From: Medicago truncatula
Lineage: Eukaryota; Streptophyta; Magnoliopsida; Fabales; Fabaceae
Direction of reading: 5' to 3'
DNA length: 64,000 nt
Assembly (NCBI RefSeq): GCF_003473485.1
Contig: NC_053044.1
Coordinates: 57,080,091 to 57,144,090 of the forward strand
The stretch's first letter is position 1. Every line of letters starts with the position of its first letter. Both the position numbers and the translations under genes were made by a program. Of the stretch, positions 35,696 through 46,475 are shown in pieces. The notes under the pieces are model-generated. The model did not search any database. It saw only the letters and a program-made list of their open reading frames with translations, and was not told the origin of the DNA.

Positions 35696-36805
35696 ACGAG
35701 AATTTTCCATCCTTTTCTGGAGAATGCCATATCTGACCCAAACAGCACAGTCCATTAGGCATTAGCATAGCTGTCCTTCCCATCTCATCACTGTGTAGAG
35801 TGAGAGTGCGTCAGAAAGAACCTCTTGTATTTTTAACATAGAAGTCAAAACCTCTTCTCCATAAAACTTCATCTCCAATTTTGGTGAGTCATTGTAACAT
35901 TCCTTTGCATGCCACTTAAATTTCGTTTTTGGAGTTATCTTTGCTTTAATCACATTCCTTTAATTATGTAGACATGTTTTAGGGTTTCTATGGATTTAGG
36001 TTTCTCTGCTTTTGTTTGTTTCAATGTTTTGTATTTTCTTTGGATCACAAAATCTAACTATATTATTGAATTGTTCTTTTCAGATATTTGTTGGAGAAAG
36101 AAATCATGGATGGCATTACATGTTTGGGAGTGTCCTAAAGACCTAAACATTTCTCAGAACTAATCATATGCACAGGTTTCCTCTTAGCTTTATAATATTG
36201 ATGAATGAAGAATAAATGAAAGATTGTTTTCACTTCAACTTCAATACATGCTTGTTTCAAGGAGAAACTACATTCACTGGCTAAAATGATTATCACTAAA
36301 CACAACCCACTTTGGGAGAGCTTTTTGATTTTTTCAGTACTCAATTTCCTGGTCTAGAATGATAATGATAAGTATTTTGTGAATGTCAGGATCAACTAAT
36401 CTACTATGATTGATTTTTTATTACCGTTACAGTTAGTTTATTCTGACTTTACAGTGTTTGTTGTGGAGAGAAGTTTCTAAAAAACATCATGGTATAATTT
36501 TTGTCTATGACAGGGGATTATATATCTTGGCCATATTGTTTGAGAGAGGTAAATAGTTGCATGAGTTTGTAGAAGAAGGAATTATGGCACACAATTTGGG
36601 ACAAAAATACACCGGCAACATTGCAAAAACACTATGTTGAGAATCTGGAGCATGATGATGAATAGCAGAAGAAGGCTTGGTGTTGCTTTGTTTCATTTCG
36701 GAGGGAGTACTTCTGAATCTTTGTGTTGTTAAAATATTTTTCATAAAAACCAGTTGTATTTTCTGGCAAGGAAAAGTTCCGTTCCCAAAACAAAACCAAA
36801 GAAAA
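35696..36805 (+). repeat. Leader region of the intact F-box gene (duplicated at 26445-29742)
   Basis: Shows acceptor-like TTTTCAG (about 36083) and GACAG (about 36514) at the same places as the other copy, suggesting 5' untranslated exons. The small frame GDYISWPYCLREVNSC is broken soon after. Confidence 0.5.
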
Positions 36806-37870
36806 ATGGGTGTTGAATGGGCTGAGTTACCGCAAGAAATCATAGAATCAATCTCGAAAAGGTTAACAATCTACGCCGACTATATTCGATTCCGATGTGT
36901 CTGTCGCACCTGGAATTCCTCTGTCCCTAAAACCCCTCTCCATCTACCACCTCAACTCCCAATACTCATGCTTTCTGACGAATCCTTCTTCGACCTCTCC
37001 ACCAACAAAATCCACCGCCTTAATTTCCCTCTACCTTCTGGGCCGACCCGTATTTGTGGTTCTTCTCATGGATGGCTTGTCATTCTGGATGAAACATCCA
37101 ACCTCAATCTTCTTAACCCTGTAACACATGCCACACTCTCTCTTCCTTCTCTCCACACTTTTCCATATTTGGTTAAAAAGCTTTTCGCATTTAATAAAAA
37201 CAACCTTTACCTTATCAAAGTTGTCTTGTCATCTAACCCCTCCCCCAACGATGATTTCGCGGCATTCGCTATTCTCGGTCTTAGGCATCTAGCATTCTGC
37301 AGAAAGGGCTGCGATTCTTGGGTTCTCCTCGATGCGAATGTGGGTGACCACTGGACTGACGCCGTATACAAGAACGGTTCGTTTTTTGCTATGAGCACGA
37401 GTGGAATAACGGCGGTGTGTGATGTTGTTGAAGGTCCTCGAGTCTCCTATATTCCGCCACCAACCTCTTTATATTACAATGATGTTTTCTACGCTGTGTT
37501 CTCCGGGGAAGAAATGTTATTGATCCAACGATGTTGTACAGAGGAATATGAGCCTCGGGATTTTGAACCATACCCTGATATGTCGACAGTGAAATTCTGG
37601 ATTTATAAGATGAATTGGAATATGCTGAAGTGGGAAGAAATTCAAACTCTGGGCGAACACTCATTATTTATAGGGAAGAATTATTCGCTTTCTTTCTCTG
37701 CTGCTGATTTTGCTGGATGTTGTCCAAATTGTATCTATTTCACTGACGATATTGGTGGGAAACATGATCATGGTATCTATAGTTTATCAGATGAGAGCAT
37801 TGAGCTGTTGCCCTGTGATCCACAAAATTGTGGTTTTGGATATCCAGTTTGGGTCACTCCAAATCCGTGA
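36806..37870 (+). CDS. F-box protein with DUF295 domain (SKIP23-like)
   Basis: Single-exon frame of 354 residues. An F-box is at about 4-40 (WAELPQEIIESISKRLTIYA, CVCRTWNSS), and its role is to bind SKP1 in an SCF ubiquitin ligase. Next comes the family's linker (LHLPPQLPILML) and the kelch-like/DUF295 region (ICGSSHGWLVILDE, LNLLNPVTHATLSLP, CRKGCDSWVLLD, GCCPNCIYFTDD, ending PVWVTPNP). Substrate unknown. The start at 36806 matches the truncated copy's start, although the frame stays open to 36677 upstream. A paralogue is at 44843-46018 and a relic at 41295-41414. Confidence 0.87.
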   Translation: MGVEWAELPQEIIESISKRLTIYADYIRFRCVCRTWNSSVPKTPLHLPPQLPILMLSDESFFDLSTNKIHRLNFPLPSGPTRICGSSHGWLVILDETSNLNLLNPVTHATLSLPSLHTFPYLVKKLFAFNKNNLYLIKVVLSSNPSPNDDFAAFAILGLRHLAFCRKGCDSWVLLDANVGDHWTDAVYKNGSFFAMSTSGITAVCDVVEGPRVSYIPPPTSLYYNDVFYAVFSGEEMLLIQRCCTEEYEPRDFEPYPDMSTVKFWIYKMNWNMLKWEEIQTLGEHSLFIGKNYSLSFSAADFAGCCPNCIYFTDDIGGKHDHGIYSLSDESIELLPCDPQNCGFGYPVWVTPNP

Positions 37871-38410
37871 TGAGCTGAGAATCTTAATGGTATAATGTTT
37901 AGCTAGCTGTTTTGTGTTTATTTTTATTGTACATGTGTTCCTTCCTTTGAAAGGAAACCATTACTCTTATTTATGCCTATTGTGTTGTTTAACAACTTGC
38001 TTCCCATGCTCATATATGAAGTGCTGAGCATCTCAAGCTGTCTTGCTTTACCTGTACATTAAGAGAGATGGAGCAAATTCAAATGTAGTCTTTATGATCT
38101 ATTTGATGTGTATTTTGATTAAAGCTCCGGTTAGACACTATTTCACTTTCGTTGTTCTTCTTTGAATGTTTACAATGATGGGTTTTACTGAGATCTAAGT
38201 TGCAGCATATAGCAAGATCAACATATTATTGCAGTAACATTGTCTTGTATGTGACTGACTATTTTGTGAATGCTTGGTCAGTTTGGCATTCTGATGTTGA
38301 GCCGATAATTATCAACCAGTAAAAATTAGCAGAGCAATTTAAGGTTAAATTATGTGTTTTAGACATAAATCTTATCCGTTTAACTTTCATGGCTTATTGC
38401 TGTTGTTTTT
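37871..38410 (+). repeat. 3' flank shared with the inverted F-box relic
   Basis: 38105-38400 matches the reverse complement of about 40880-41280. Shared words include GGTTAGACACTATTTCAC, GTTGCAGCATA and a long stretch around AACCAGTAAAA...CATGGCTTAT. This makes the relic an inverted, internally deleted copy of this locus. Confidence 0.7.
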
Positions 38411-40880
38411 TCCCTAAATTTTCTGAGCTGATATCCAAATTACGGATACTAGGTATCGGCGGACTGCCTCATCCCTATTTAGAAAGTTATAACAAGCTGA
38501 CACATACCCTTGATGCAGTGATGCATAAGATGCAGAATATTAAAGAACATTGTAGGTTTTCTCTAAACAATATTTTTTTGGAAAGAGGATCTTGAAGTTT
38601 TTTTTTTTTGAAGGGAGGATCTTGAAGTTAACATGGCTTTATATCCAATTTGGGATCAATTGTCCTGTCCATTTCAGACTAATTCTTCATATTATGATGC
38701 GCATCTTTCCTCTTAGATACTAAAACATGTTATTAGTCTCGGTCATTCGTGTTTTTGTTAGTTGACAATATTGAATGCTGCACAGGTTAGTTAAAAACAC
38801 TTCTATTCTCTCTTGTGTTGGGAAAAATAGGTTTTCTAACAGATATAAAGAAGCTAAAAATCAGGAGCAAAACTAGTTCTTTGGTTGTTGCTCAAGTTTT
38901 TGATGTCTTCAAAGTGATTTTTTTTTTTTCACTTCAATCGTTCTTTCTTGACATGGATATATATTATTTTTGCTGCTAATATATTTTTTCTCAAGTAAAT
39001 TTTAGTTATACGTAAAACGGAGTAGAGATATTATATCCAAGCTCAGCTAAAATTATGCGGAGTGAAACAAAGCCTTCTCTCCCAAGTCCCCCAATACCAC
39101 ACTAATTTCTTAAGACATACTAGTAAACAACTTTATAGATTATTTTGCTCTAGCTATTTTTTTATTAGAAAAATGAGTTCAGCAGGATACTTGTGTATGT
39201 TGAAGACATAAGACTACTTTACCAATAGCTTGTTCTGTTCTGAATTTTTTAAGTCAAAGGAGGGGTCTAGGCCCCATGTATTTTAATATTTCAAATTTCC
39301 ACTCATTCATGTTTGAGACTTTTATGAGAGAGAAAAAAATAGGCTTGTTATAGGTTTTTCATTTTTAAATAAATATATACGGACACATAGATTCTAGGGT
39401 CGAAACTCAATACATCAAGTGTGAGAATTGGAAAATTGCATGTTTACATCAGTCCCAACATATCAAATATTTCTGCAAGCTACATCATCTTATCATATTA
39501 ACTATACTTACACGAAAGAGAAGGCATATCTTCATCATGATCTAACCAAAACAAACTGGTTAAGTTGATCTTTCTGGAATTATAGACTTGAGTCTTCTTA
39601 GACAGAATATAAGGTGAATTGACTGCTACCAAATGGTAAAGTATGTAACGATATATTGCTTGTGTTTATGCATGTATGCATTGCTGCACAGTAATTCATG
39701 CTTTCCATTGAAGAAATCCGGAAAAAAAAAGTCGGGATAGAAACATAACTAATTCAGTCTCAAACGAAGGCATCACCGTTCCGTTCCACAAGGCTTCATC
39801 TAATCTCTGGTGAAGACCAACGTTATCTTTGTTCTTTGGATATATCTTCAAAGTCCGAAGAGAGGAATTCCTATATTTAAGTTGAACCTCATTCGAGCAC
39901 AAACTAAATAATTTTTTGTTTTTAAAAAGAAGAGATGAATTCCTGTATTTAAGTTGAAGCTTGAGAATGCGGTGAAGCTTGCACCTTTTACTGGCAGTTC
40001 TAGCCTCAAAGTTGAAGAACATAATTGTTTAATGCTTCATCAAGAAATGGGATCAGAGACCATTCAGCCATAAGCTTGAATATGCCAAATTGAAAAGATG
40101 CAAATCAAAGAAATGAGTTCAAACATCTTTCCACCATAAGCTTGAATAGGCCAATTCAAATAAATCTTTCAAGGTAGGAGGATATTGATAAAATGACCGC
40201 TTCAATATATTTATTAACTGTTGTTGTTCGAGAAAGTCTTTGATAATTTGTGGCAGAAAAGAATAGTAGTGGTAAATTTAGCCATATATATTTGAATTAA
40301 AACCCAAGATGTTTGTTATATGCAATCTAAGTTCATTTTAATTCTAAACAAACTGAATACTTGAAAGGTCCTCTTAACAGTAACAGCAAAACTTTGCATG
40401 CAAGTATTGTTACTAAACATGTTTGCAAAACTAATTTCACGTATATGGTGTTGCTACTCCCACAAACTAATTTTTGTGAACAACAATTTATATCGTGACG
40501 TTATAAAACAATTTGTGAAACGTTTAATTTTATATGACGGTGAGTTTGTGTTACATTAGTTAGATATTAGCTAAGTTTGGAGTGAACAAAATATGACTCT
40601 AGGCTTTCTTTGCGAATATGGAAGGTGAAGGGAGGACTTTGAAGAAAAGAATAGAGAACTTCGAGAACGATTTAAAATCCGGGACGTTACAGTTACAATA
40701 TGTCAGAAACATAGAAGATTTGACAGAAATAACATGAAACTGAGATTTCAATCCAAAAAAACACTAGGCATCAAATAGAAACACAATAGGATGCTGCTCC
40801 TAATATTGGCACAAAAACTTGGTGCCTGGTATTCCTACATTTGGCTATCATTTCGTTCGGAAAATTCATTTGAGGATAAG
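38411..40880. other. Intergenic, no gene recognised
   Basis: AT-rich. A minus-strand frame at 39696-40022 contains two copies of QLKYRNSSL that come from a 26-bp direct repeat near 39860 and 39930. It matches no family I know. Confidence 0.4.
38600..38614 (-). repeat. A-tailed micro-insertion CCTTCAAAAAAAAAA
   Basis: Fifteen bases between 15-bp perfect repeats GAGGATCTTGAAGTT (38585-38599 and 38615-38629). Confidence 0.8.
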
Positions 40881-41294
40881 CCATAAAAGTTAAACTAACA
40901 AGGTTTAAGTCTAAAGCACATAATTTGACCTTAAATGCTCTAAAAATTTTACTGGTTGAAATCTGCTTAACATCAGAATGTCATCTTCATCAAGTATGAC
41001 ACAGTCTCTCCTTCAAAAACTTAACCCAGGCCAAATTTACCACAGTATTTAATTTAAGTAGTGAGGTTACTGCAATAATACAAATCTAGATCTTTGTACG
41101 ATATAAATATATCATCATGAAAAGTTATTACATCAAAAAAATAACACAACCCGAAGTATTTAAGTAGTTACACATATCCTGCTATGCTGCAACCTAGACA
41201 CTATTTTGATTTGATATCTATGAATGTGAAATAGTGTCTAACCGGGTTTTAATCAGAATACTATTTTCTTGTGGAAAGGTAATAGGATGAATTG

Positions 41295-41414
41295 TGAGAA
41301 ATCATGAGCCATGGGAGTTGTGGTGGTAGATGGAACAGACGAACTCCAGCTGCGACATACGGAGCGGAACCGGAGAAAGTCGGCGTAAATAGTCACCCAT
41401 TCTTCTTCGATCAT
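41295..41414 (-). pseudogene. F-box/DUF295 relic
   Basis: The minus strand reads TIYADFLRFRSVCRSWSSSV, the second half of the F-box in this cluster. A small deletion and frame change lead to LPPQLPWLMIS. Nothing else of the gene is left before the shared 3' flank. Confidence 0.75.
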
Positions 41415-41733
41415 GTTTTGGGGATCAAGGATTTCTACAACTAGATTTTATGAAAAATATTTTAACTCAAAATTTGAGTATTTAATGATATTTTTTTCAT
41501 TCCATAAAATTTTTACAATTTTCTTTCATATTCACGTTAGAAATTGATAGTTATCTTAAAAGTGGTCATTTTAACACAACTACGTAAAATATGTTACGTT
41601 TTTACTATTTCACAAATATTTAAAAAAAAAAATATTTAAAAGAGAGAAAGAGAGAATGGTAATTTAAATGAATTGAAATTATCAAGCATACGAGCATTAT
41701 GTTTTTTTTTTTTGTACAACAAAGTATTATAGT

Positions 41734-41751
41734 TTTTTTTTTAAAGAAGAA
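41734..41751 (-). repeat. A-tailed micro-insertion TTCTTCTTTA(n)
   Basis: Eighteen bases between 16-bp perfect repeats AACAAAGTATTATAGT (41718-41733 and 41752-41767). Confidence 0.7.
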
Positions 41752-42089
41752 AACAAAGTATTATAGTGCACTCTATTTATCAAATTTTAACTTTTCCAAA
41801 ATATAAAAAATAAAAATAAAAAATAAAAAAAATTGGTTGAAAAATAAATATTTTGAACAACTCAAAAACTAAGTTTCCCCAACAAAAGAAAATATGGGAA
41901 ATTGAAAGTAGAGTTTTCTGAAGCGTGTTTTTACGGCAAATTCAAAAAAAAAAAAAAACTTTTTTTTTCTTCAAAAACAAATATGTTCCAGAAAATTCAA
42001 CTTTTTAGTGTTGTACACACATGAATAACCTACTGCCACTCAAGTGTTCAAAATTGCTAGATGTAGGATAACATTTTGATTACATATTT

Positions 42090-42109
42090 CCCTTCAAAAA
42101 AAAATAAAA
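42090..42109 (+). repeat. A-tailed micro-insertion CCCTTCA9TAAAA
   Basis: Twenty bases between TTTGATTACATATTT (42075-42089) and TTTGATAACATATTT (42110-42124), 14 of 15 identical. It lies immediately left of a MITE. Confidence 0.75.
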
Positions 42110-42126
42110 TTTGATAACATATTTTT

Positions 42127-42429
42127 GGCTAAAATATGGTTTTAATCTCTGCAAATATGCCTTATTTTAGTTTTAGTCCCTGTAAAAAAAAATTGTTTTT
42201 GGTCCCTGCAAAATTTTTTGTTTTTTAAAATAATCTCTAACCCCATTTTTGTGATGATTTGCATACGTGGCACATGATGACTGAACCCATTTTGTAGTTT
42301 TTGGTCCCTGCAAAATATTTTGTTTTTTAAAAAGGTCCCTGCAAAATTTTTTGTTTTTGAAAATAGTCTCTTACAGGGACTAAAACCAAAACGAGACATA
42401 TTTGCAGGGACTAAAACCATATTTTAGCC
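42127..42429. mobile_element. MITE, GGCTAAAATATGG family, copy 1
   Basis: Ends GGCTAAAATATGGTTTTAAT / AAAACCATATTTTAGCC. Flanks CATATTTTT (42118-42126) and CATATTTAT (42430-42438) match at 8 of 9. Internal GTCCCTGCAAA words repeat in both orientations. Confidence 0.8.
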
Positions 42430-42502
42430 CATATTTATTTATTTTATAACTGGATTCGGAATTTTTATGGTTTGAAAGAACGACCAAACAAATTTTTTTT
42501 TT

Positions 42503-42728
42503 TCAATGATTTTCTTTTTCTTCATAGTTAGAGACACCAAAAGCTTGCTTGGTTATCTTGGTCACAGGTTGATTGAGACTCAACACAATTCTTAGATCCC
42601 GAAAAGGCCTCGGTGGAAATGAGATTAGGCTAGGGAAAATTAGCTGCAATTCACAACCATGTTTCAAAGCTTCAAGGAATTGGTGATGTTTTTCCTCTGT
42701 CAACTTCTCCTTTATATAATAATGGAAC
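42503..42728 (-). pseudogene. Orphan terminal exon, family uncertain
   Basis: After an acceptor-like TTTTCAACAG the minus strand encodes about 75 residues to a stop, starting FHYYIKEKLTEEKHHQFLEA. The helical YIKEKL...FLEAL pattern faintly recalls harmonin-N/PAH-like helices, but I cannot assign it. No upstream exons were found, so it may be a captured or decayed fragment. Confidence 0.35.
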
Positions 42729-42729
42729 C

Positions 42730-44259
42730 TGTTGAAAATTGAAATAAATTTCAGTATTGAAAAGTACATAAATCGTCTTTTTATATGAAAAAAGAAATAG
42801 AAGATAAGAAAAATCTATGGAAAGTTGGAAGACTGAATGTTAATCTTTCATATAACACCTCCTAAACCATGCAACTATACTCACAAACGAAAGAAAATGT
42901 TCACTGTTCACTGATATTCCACTAAGAACATCATGTCAAATAAGTTGTCAAAAAAAAAAAAAAAACATCATGTCAAATAATGTCATGAATGAAAAATATA
43001 AATTTATGTGGACAAAGTTTGTATGCCACCAACAAAATAAAGGTGCCAAGAATAAAATCAGATCAAATTAGTAAGAATAAGTAACAACTGTAGCGTTTTC
43101 ATCGCTATTTTGACTGCAAACAGGTGAACCCCACATATTTCATGTATTTAGAAAGTCACTTAACTGGAGTGTAACAGCTGATGCAATGTAATATGATGTA
43201 GATATGTGCACACACAAAGAGCTGCGTATGAATTAAATAGGAGCGGATATATCTATCTCCCTGGATTCACAAACTCGTTTCACTGAAAGAGAAAGAATCT
43301 GGAGAGGAATGATATTCAAGCTTAGCTAAAAGCATGTCCATGGTAAATGAAAACATTCAACAATATGGTAGAATGACAAGACACATCTACAAGGATATAC
43401 TAATAAAACTAGTAGTTGACTATAGTCAATCATTCATAGCAGCAAGCAACAAAAAAAGCTCAGAAGTGCTGCTATGCTACTGCTTAATTGAGTTGTAATT
43501 CAAACTACAGTATTGAGCAACAGAAGAACCCTGGAATTTGAAATATAGTGTAAGGGGATCAACTATAACCCTGCCTCTCAGGTATAGAAATGATTCTTTG
43601 AAACAATCAGAGATTATGGACCAGCAATTGCATCATACCATTGGTGCCATACAAGTTATGTCGGCAATGCAATCTCTAGTAGAATCAAACTCGGGTTCTC
43701 AAAAAACTCAACTATGAAAAGGAGATAAAATTTATTTAAAAAATGAAAACAAAACAATACATGTAGAAAATTTTGACCATTGAACCTGAAGTGTCAAAAC
43801 ATAATTTTGAAACAGCTCATTGTTGTATAATACCACACTAATCTTATATTTAACACAGCTAAACAGCATAATTGTAAAACTGCACAATGTTTAGAAAAGA
43901 AAATGTGCAACATTGGGTAATGAATTTCACAAAATCCTGAAAATGCAATCCTTCTTATTTCTTTTGAATGACATTTTGTACAACAGCTCCTTCAGATATG
44001 AAACAGGAAATCAACAAGTTAAATAAATACATTATGCAATACTGAAATCTGAACATGCCGCCCCTGTCCCTCCCTGAATCATCTGAACATGTCTGCTTAG
44101 CATCTTTTCATATTGGAGAGAATTCAAATCCCAAACCAAATATAGTGGAAAATTCCCAGTAGACATCCCTGACAAATATACTAAACAAATGATCTAAAGA
44201 ATCTGAATTCTGAATTACATGATTAGTATGTAACTAAGAAAAAATATTCTAGTAGCCAA
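42730..44259. other. Intergenic, no gene recognised
   Basis: AT-rich, holding one micro-insertion. No supported coding frame. Confidence 0.45.
42944..42963 (+). repeat. A-tailed micro-insertion GTTGTC + A14
   Basis: Twenty bases between 17-bp perfect repeats AACATCATGTCAAATAA (42927-42943 and 42964-42980). Confidence 0.8.
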
Positions 44260-44333
44260 GGCCATCTCGTCTAGTGGTATGATGCTTCTAACTTTAGGTG
44301 TGATGAGTTCCGAATTCAATTCACAGAATGGCC
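44260..44333 (+). pseudogene. tRNA-Pro pseudogene
   Basis: Keeps GGCCATC...GTCTAGTGGTATGAT and AATGGCC at the ends. The anticodon arm reads TTCTAACTTTAGGTGTGATG and no longer pairs, and box B is damaged (GAATTCAATTC). A decayed relative of the gene at 23697. Confidence 0.75.
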
Positions 44334-44496
44334 TGTTATCTAGTCTAAAACTCATAATTTAGCCTAAAACATTCACCTAAATTTTATTGGTAGGTAATTA
44401 TCTGTATAACATCAGGATGCCTTCTTAGTCAAGCATACACAGTCTCTTCTCAAATCTAATCCACACCAAATTCATTCACCAAATATATAACAAATA

Positions 44497-44644
44497 CTCC
44501 CTCCGGTCCTTATTATAAGAAACAATTGACTTTTTTGGTTCATAGAATAATTAATGTATCTTGTTATAAATATAGACTAGATACATCACTTACACAATGA
44601 ACCTAAAAGGTCAACTTTTTTCTTATAATAAGGACCGGAGGGAG
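44497..44644. mobile_element. Stowaway-like MITE (CTCCCTCCGGTCC)
   Basis: Perfect inverted ends CTCCCTCCGGTCCTTATTAT and reverse, flanked by TA (44495-44496, 44645-44646). 148 bp. Confidence 0.9.
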
Positions 44645-44842
44645 TATATTCATATAATACAAGTTTACAGTACATAAAATATCTTACTTTACTGAATTCA
44701 TACATTGATCTTGCTTTGCGATCTATGTGACATGAATATACACGATACAACAATAAGGCAATCTTTTGAACAGCACATTTGGAAATTGGCCTAAATAAGA
44801 CACTGATAAACACAGGCAGCTAAACTTAGTAACTTACACAAC

Positions 44843-46018
44843 TTAGCAAGGATTTGGCGAAATCCAAATTGGAAGTGGGCATTCTAACCGAGAATATGAA
44901 TTTCGAGAATAACTGGGCAATAGCGGGTCAATGATCCCATCATATAATCTAAAGATGCCAAAATCATGTTTCCCACAAGCATCATCATGATTATCCTCTG
45001 AATAATCATCCGTGAAATAGATACAATCTCCACAACATCCTACAAAATCACCAGCAGAAAAACACATTGAAGAATTCACCCCAACAAACAAAGCCTTATC
45101 ACCCAACGCTTCAATTCTATTCCATGCCATGGCATTCCAATCCATCTTAAAAACCGTAAATCCCACCGTCCTATACACAAGCATATCATAATTGGGTTCA
45201 TCCGAAAAATCCTCTTCCAAAACCCGATTTACCAACAACATATCCTCACCAGAGAACACCACATAGTGAATATCCCCGGAGAATTGAACAGGCACCGTCA
45301 TCTGAAAAATGGAAACTCGATGACTATTAACATCGCACACAGCAATTGTTCCTCCTTTGCTGACAGCATAAAACAATCCATTGTAATACACAACATCTTC
45401 CCAAAAATAGTAATCATTCTTTTTGGTTAGGAAAATCCAAGAATCATAACCTTTTTTACAGAAAGCCAGATTATTACAACTATAACCATCAACAATAGCA
45501 AGTGCAACGAATTCATCGCTAAGCGAAGGGCTTGTTGACAATACAATTTTAGCTATGAAATCATCACACATTTGTCTCAAACTAAAAAATCTTAAATAAC
45601 TATCGTTTGTAACCGAATACTCACGGCCGATATTTGAATAATCAAAGCTTACCACGTTAGGGAAAGTGTGAATAGGAGGAAGAAAAAGAGTGACACATGT
45701 TAAGGGATTAAAAAGACGAATCTGAGGGGTTTCATTGAGAATTATGAGCCAGCCATGAGAAGAAGCGCAAATACGAGTGCGATGAGAAGGAAGAGGAAGA
45801 TTGAAGAGATGGGTTTTGTGGGTGGAGATGTTGAAGAAGGATTGGTGAGAAAGAAGGAGGCATGGGAGTTGAGGTGGGAGATGGTGAGGGGTTTTAGGAA
45901 TGGAAGATAGGAAGGTGTGAGAGATGGATCGGAATCGGATGTAATCGGCGTAGATTGTTAACTTTTGTGAGATTGTTTGTATGATTTCTGGTGGTAGTTC
46001 AGACCAGTCCACGCTCAT
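44843..46018 (-). CDS. F-box protein with DUF295 domain (SKIP23-like), paralogue
   Basis: Single-exon frame of 391 residues from MSVDWSELPPEII. The F-box is at about 4-40 (WSELPPEIIQTISQKLTIYA). The DUF295 region has ICASSHGWLIILNETPQIRL, FCKKGYDSWIFL, VFSGEDMLLVNRV, GCCGDCIYFTDD and a PIWISPNPC end. Likely an SCF substrate adaptor of unknown target. An in-frame ATG at 46075 would add 19 residues. The inner start is preferred because it matches the paralogue at 36806. Its 3' flank (44340-44480) resembles the flank of the relic (40900-41050), so the two minus-strand copies look like tandem duplicates. Confidence 0.87.
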   Translation of the reverse strand: MSVDWSELPPEIIQTISQKLTIYADYIRFRSISHTFLSSIPKTPHHLPPQLPCLLLSHQSFFNISTHKTHLFNLPLPSHRTRICASSHGWLIILNETPQIRLFNPLTCVTLFLPPIHTFPNVVSFDYSNIGREYSVTNDSYLRFFSLRQMCDDFIAKIVLSTSPSLSDEFVALAIVDGYSCNNLAFCKKGYDSWIFLTKKNDYYFWEDVVYYNGLFYAVSKGGTIAVCDVNSHRVSIFQMTVPVQFSGDIHYVVFSGEDMLLVNRVLEEDFSDEPNYDMLVYRTVGFTVFKMDWNAMAWNRIEALGDKALFVGVNSSMCFSAGDFVGCCGDCIYFTDDYSEDNHDDACGKHDFGIFRLYDGIIDPLLPSYSRNSYSRLECPLPIWISPNPC

Positions 46019-46143
46019 CTTTGTTTTCTCACAACCTTGATTCAATTCTTCTTCTGGTTTTGTTTGCACACGCATCTTTTGCTCACATCTCTCTATCCAT
46101 CTAACTTTTTTGTTAAGTTTAAATTTAGTTTTTTTTATTTTTT

Positions 46144-46331
46144 ATTGTTAACCGGTGCCCGGAAGCATAGTAATATAGTTAACTTATTAAAAATCTTAAA
46201 AAAAAAAAAAAAAAATTAATACATTGGAACTTTTGCAGTCAATTTATTAAAAATCTAAAAAAAAAATATTAATTTAAAATTTTTTTTTCTTGGTTTCCTT
46301 AACCCGTGTCCCGTAGGCACCGGTTAACATA
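46144..46331. mobile_element. Probable MITE (GTTAACCGGTGCC arms)
   Basis: GTTAACCGGTGCCCGG on the left faces GGCACCGGTTAAC on the right. Compare the GTTAACTTGTGCC element at 24633. Ends are blurred by T-runs. Confidence 0.55.
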
Positions 46332-46368
46332 ACCCTCTTTTTATTTTTTAATAATCAATATGGTTCTT

Positions 46369-46460
46369 TATTTTTTTGCGGTGTATGGGGTTTGAACCCT
46401 GGACCTTACATATTTTATTTTATGCATTGTTCTTACCAACTGAGCTAAGCTTACGGGGAC
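46369..46460 (-). mobile_element. tRNA-headed SINE with target duplication
   Basis: The minus strand starts GTCCCCGTAAGCTTAGCTCA and has box B GGTTCAAACCC. Flanks ATCAATATGGTTCTT (46354-46368) and ATCAATCTGGTTCTT (46461-46475) match at 14 of 15. Confidence 0.85.
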
Positions 46461-46475
46461 ATCAATCTGGTTCTT

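Noticed and set aside
36505-36843. 112-residue minus-strand frame opposite the F-box gene start
   Set aside because: Shadow of the coding strand and its leader; no independent support.
39696-40022. 108-residue frame with repeated QLKYRNSSL
   Set aside because: The repeat arises from a 26-bp DNA duplication and the frame matches no family; kept only as a note in the intergenic entry.
44586-44813. 75-residue minus-strand frame downstream of the F-box gene
   Set aside because: Overlaps a Stowaway-like MITE and the 3' flank; no recognisable domain.
36806-46018. DUF295 F-box genes as miR394 targets
   Set aside because: The known miR394 target is a different F-box type (LCR), and I saw no 20-base complement to miR394 in these genes.
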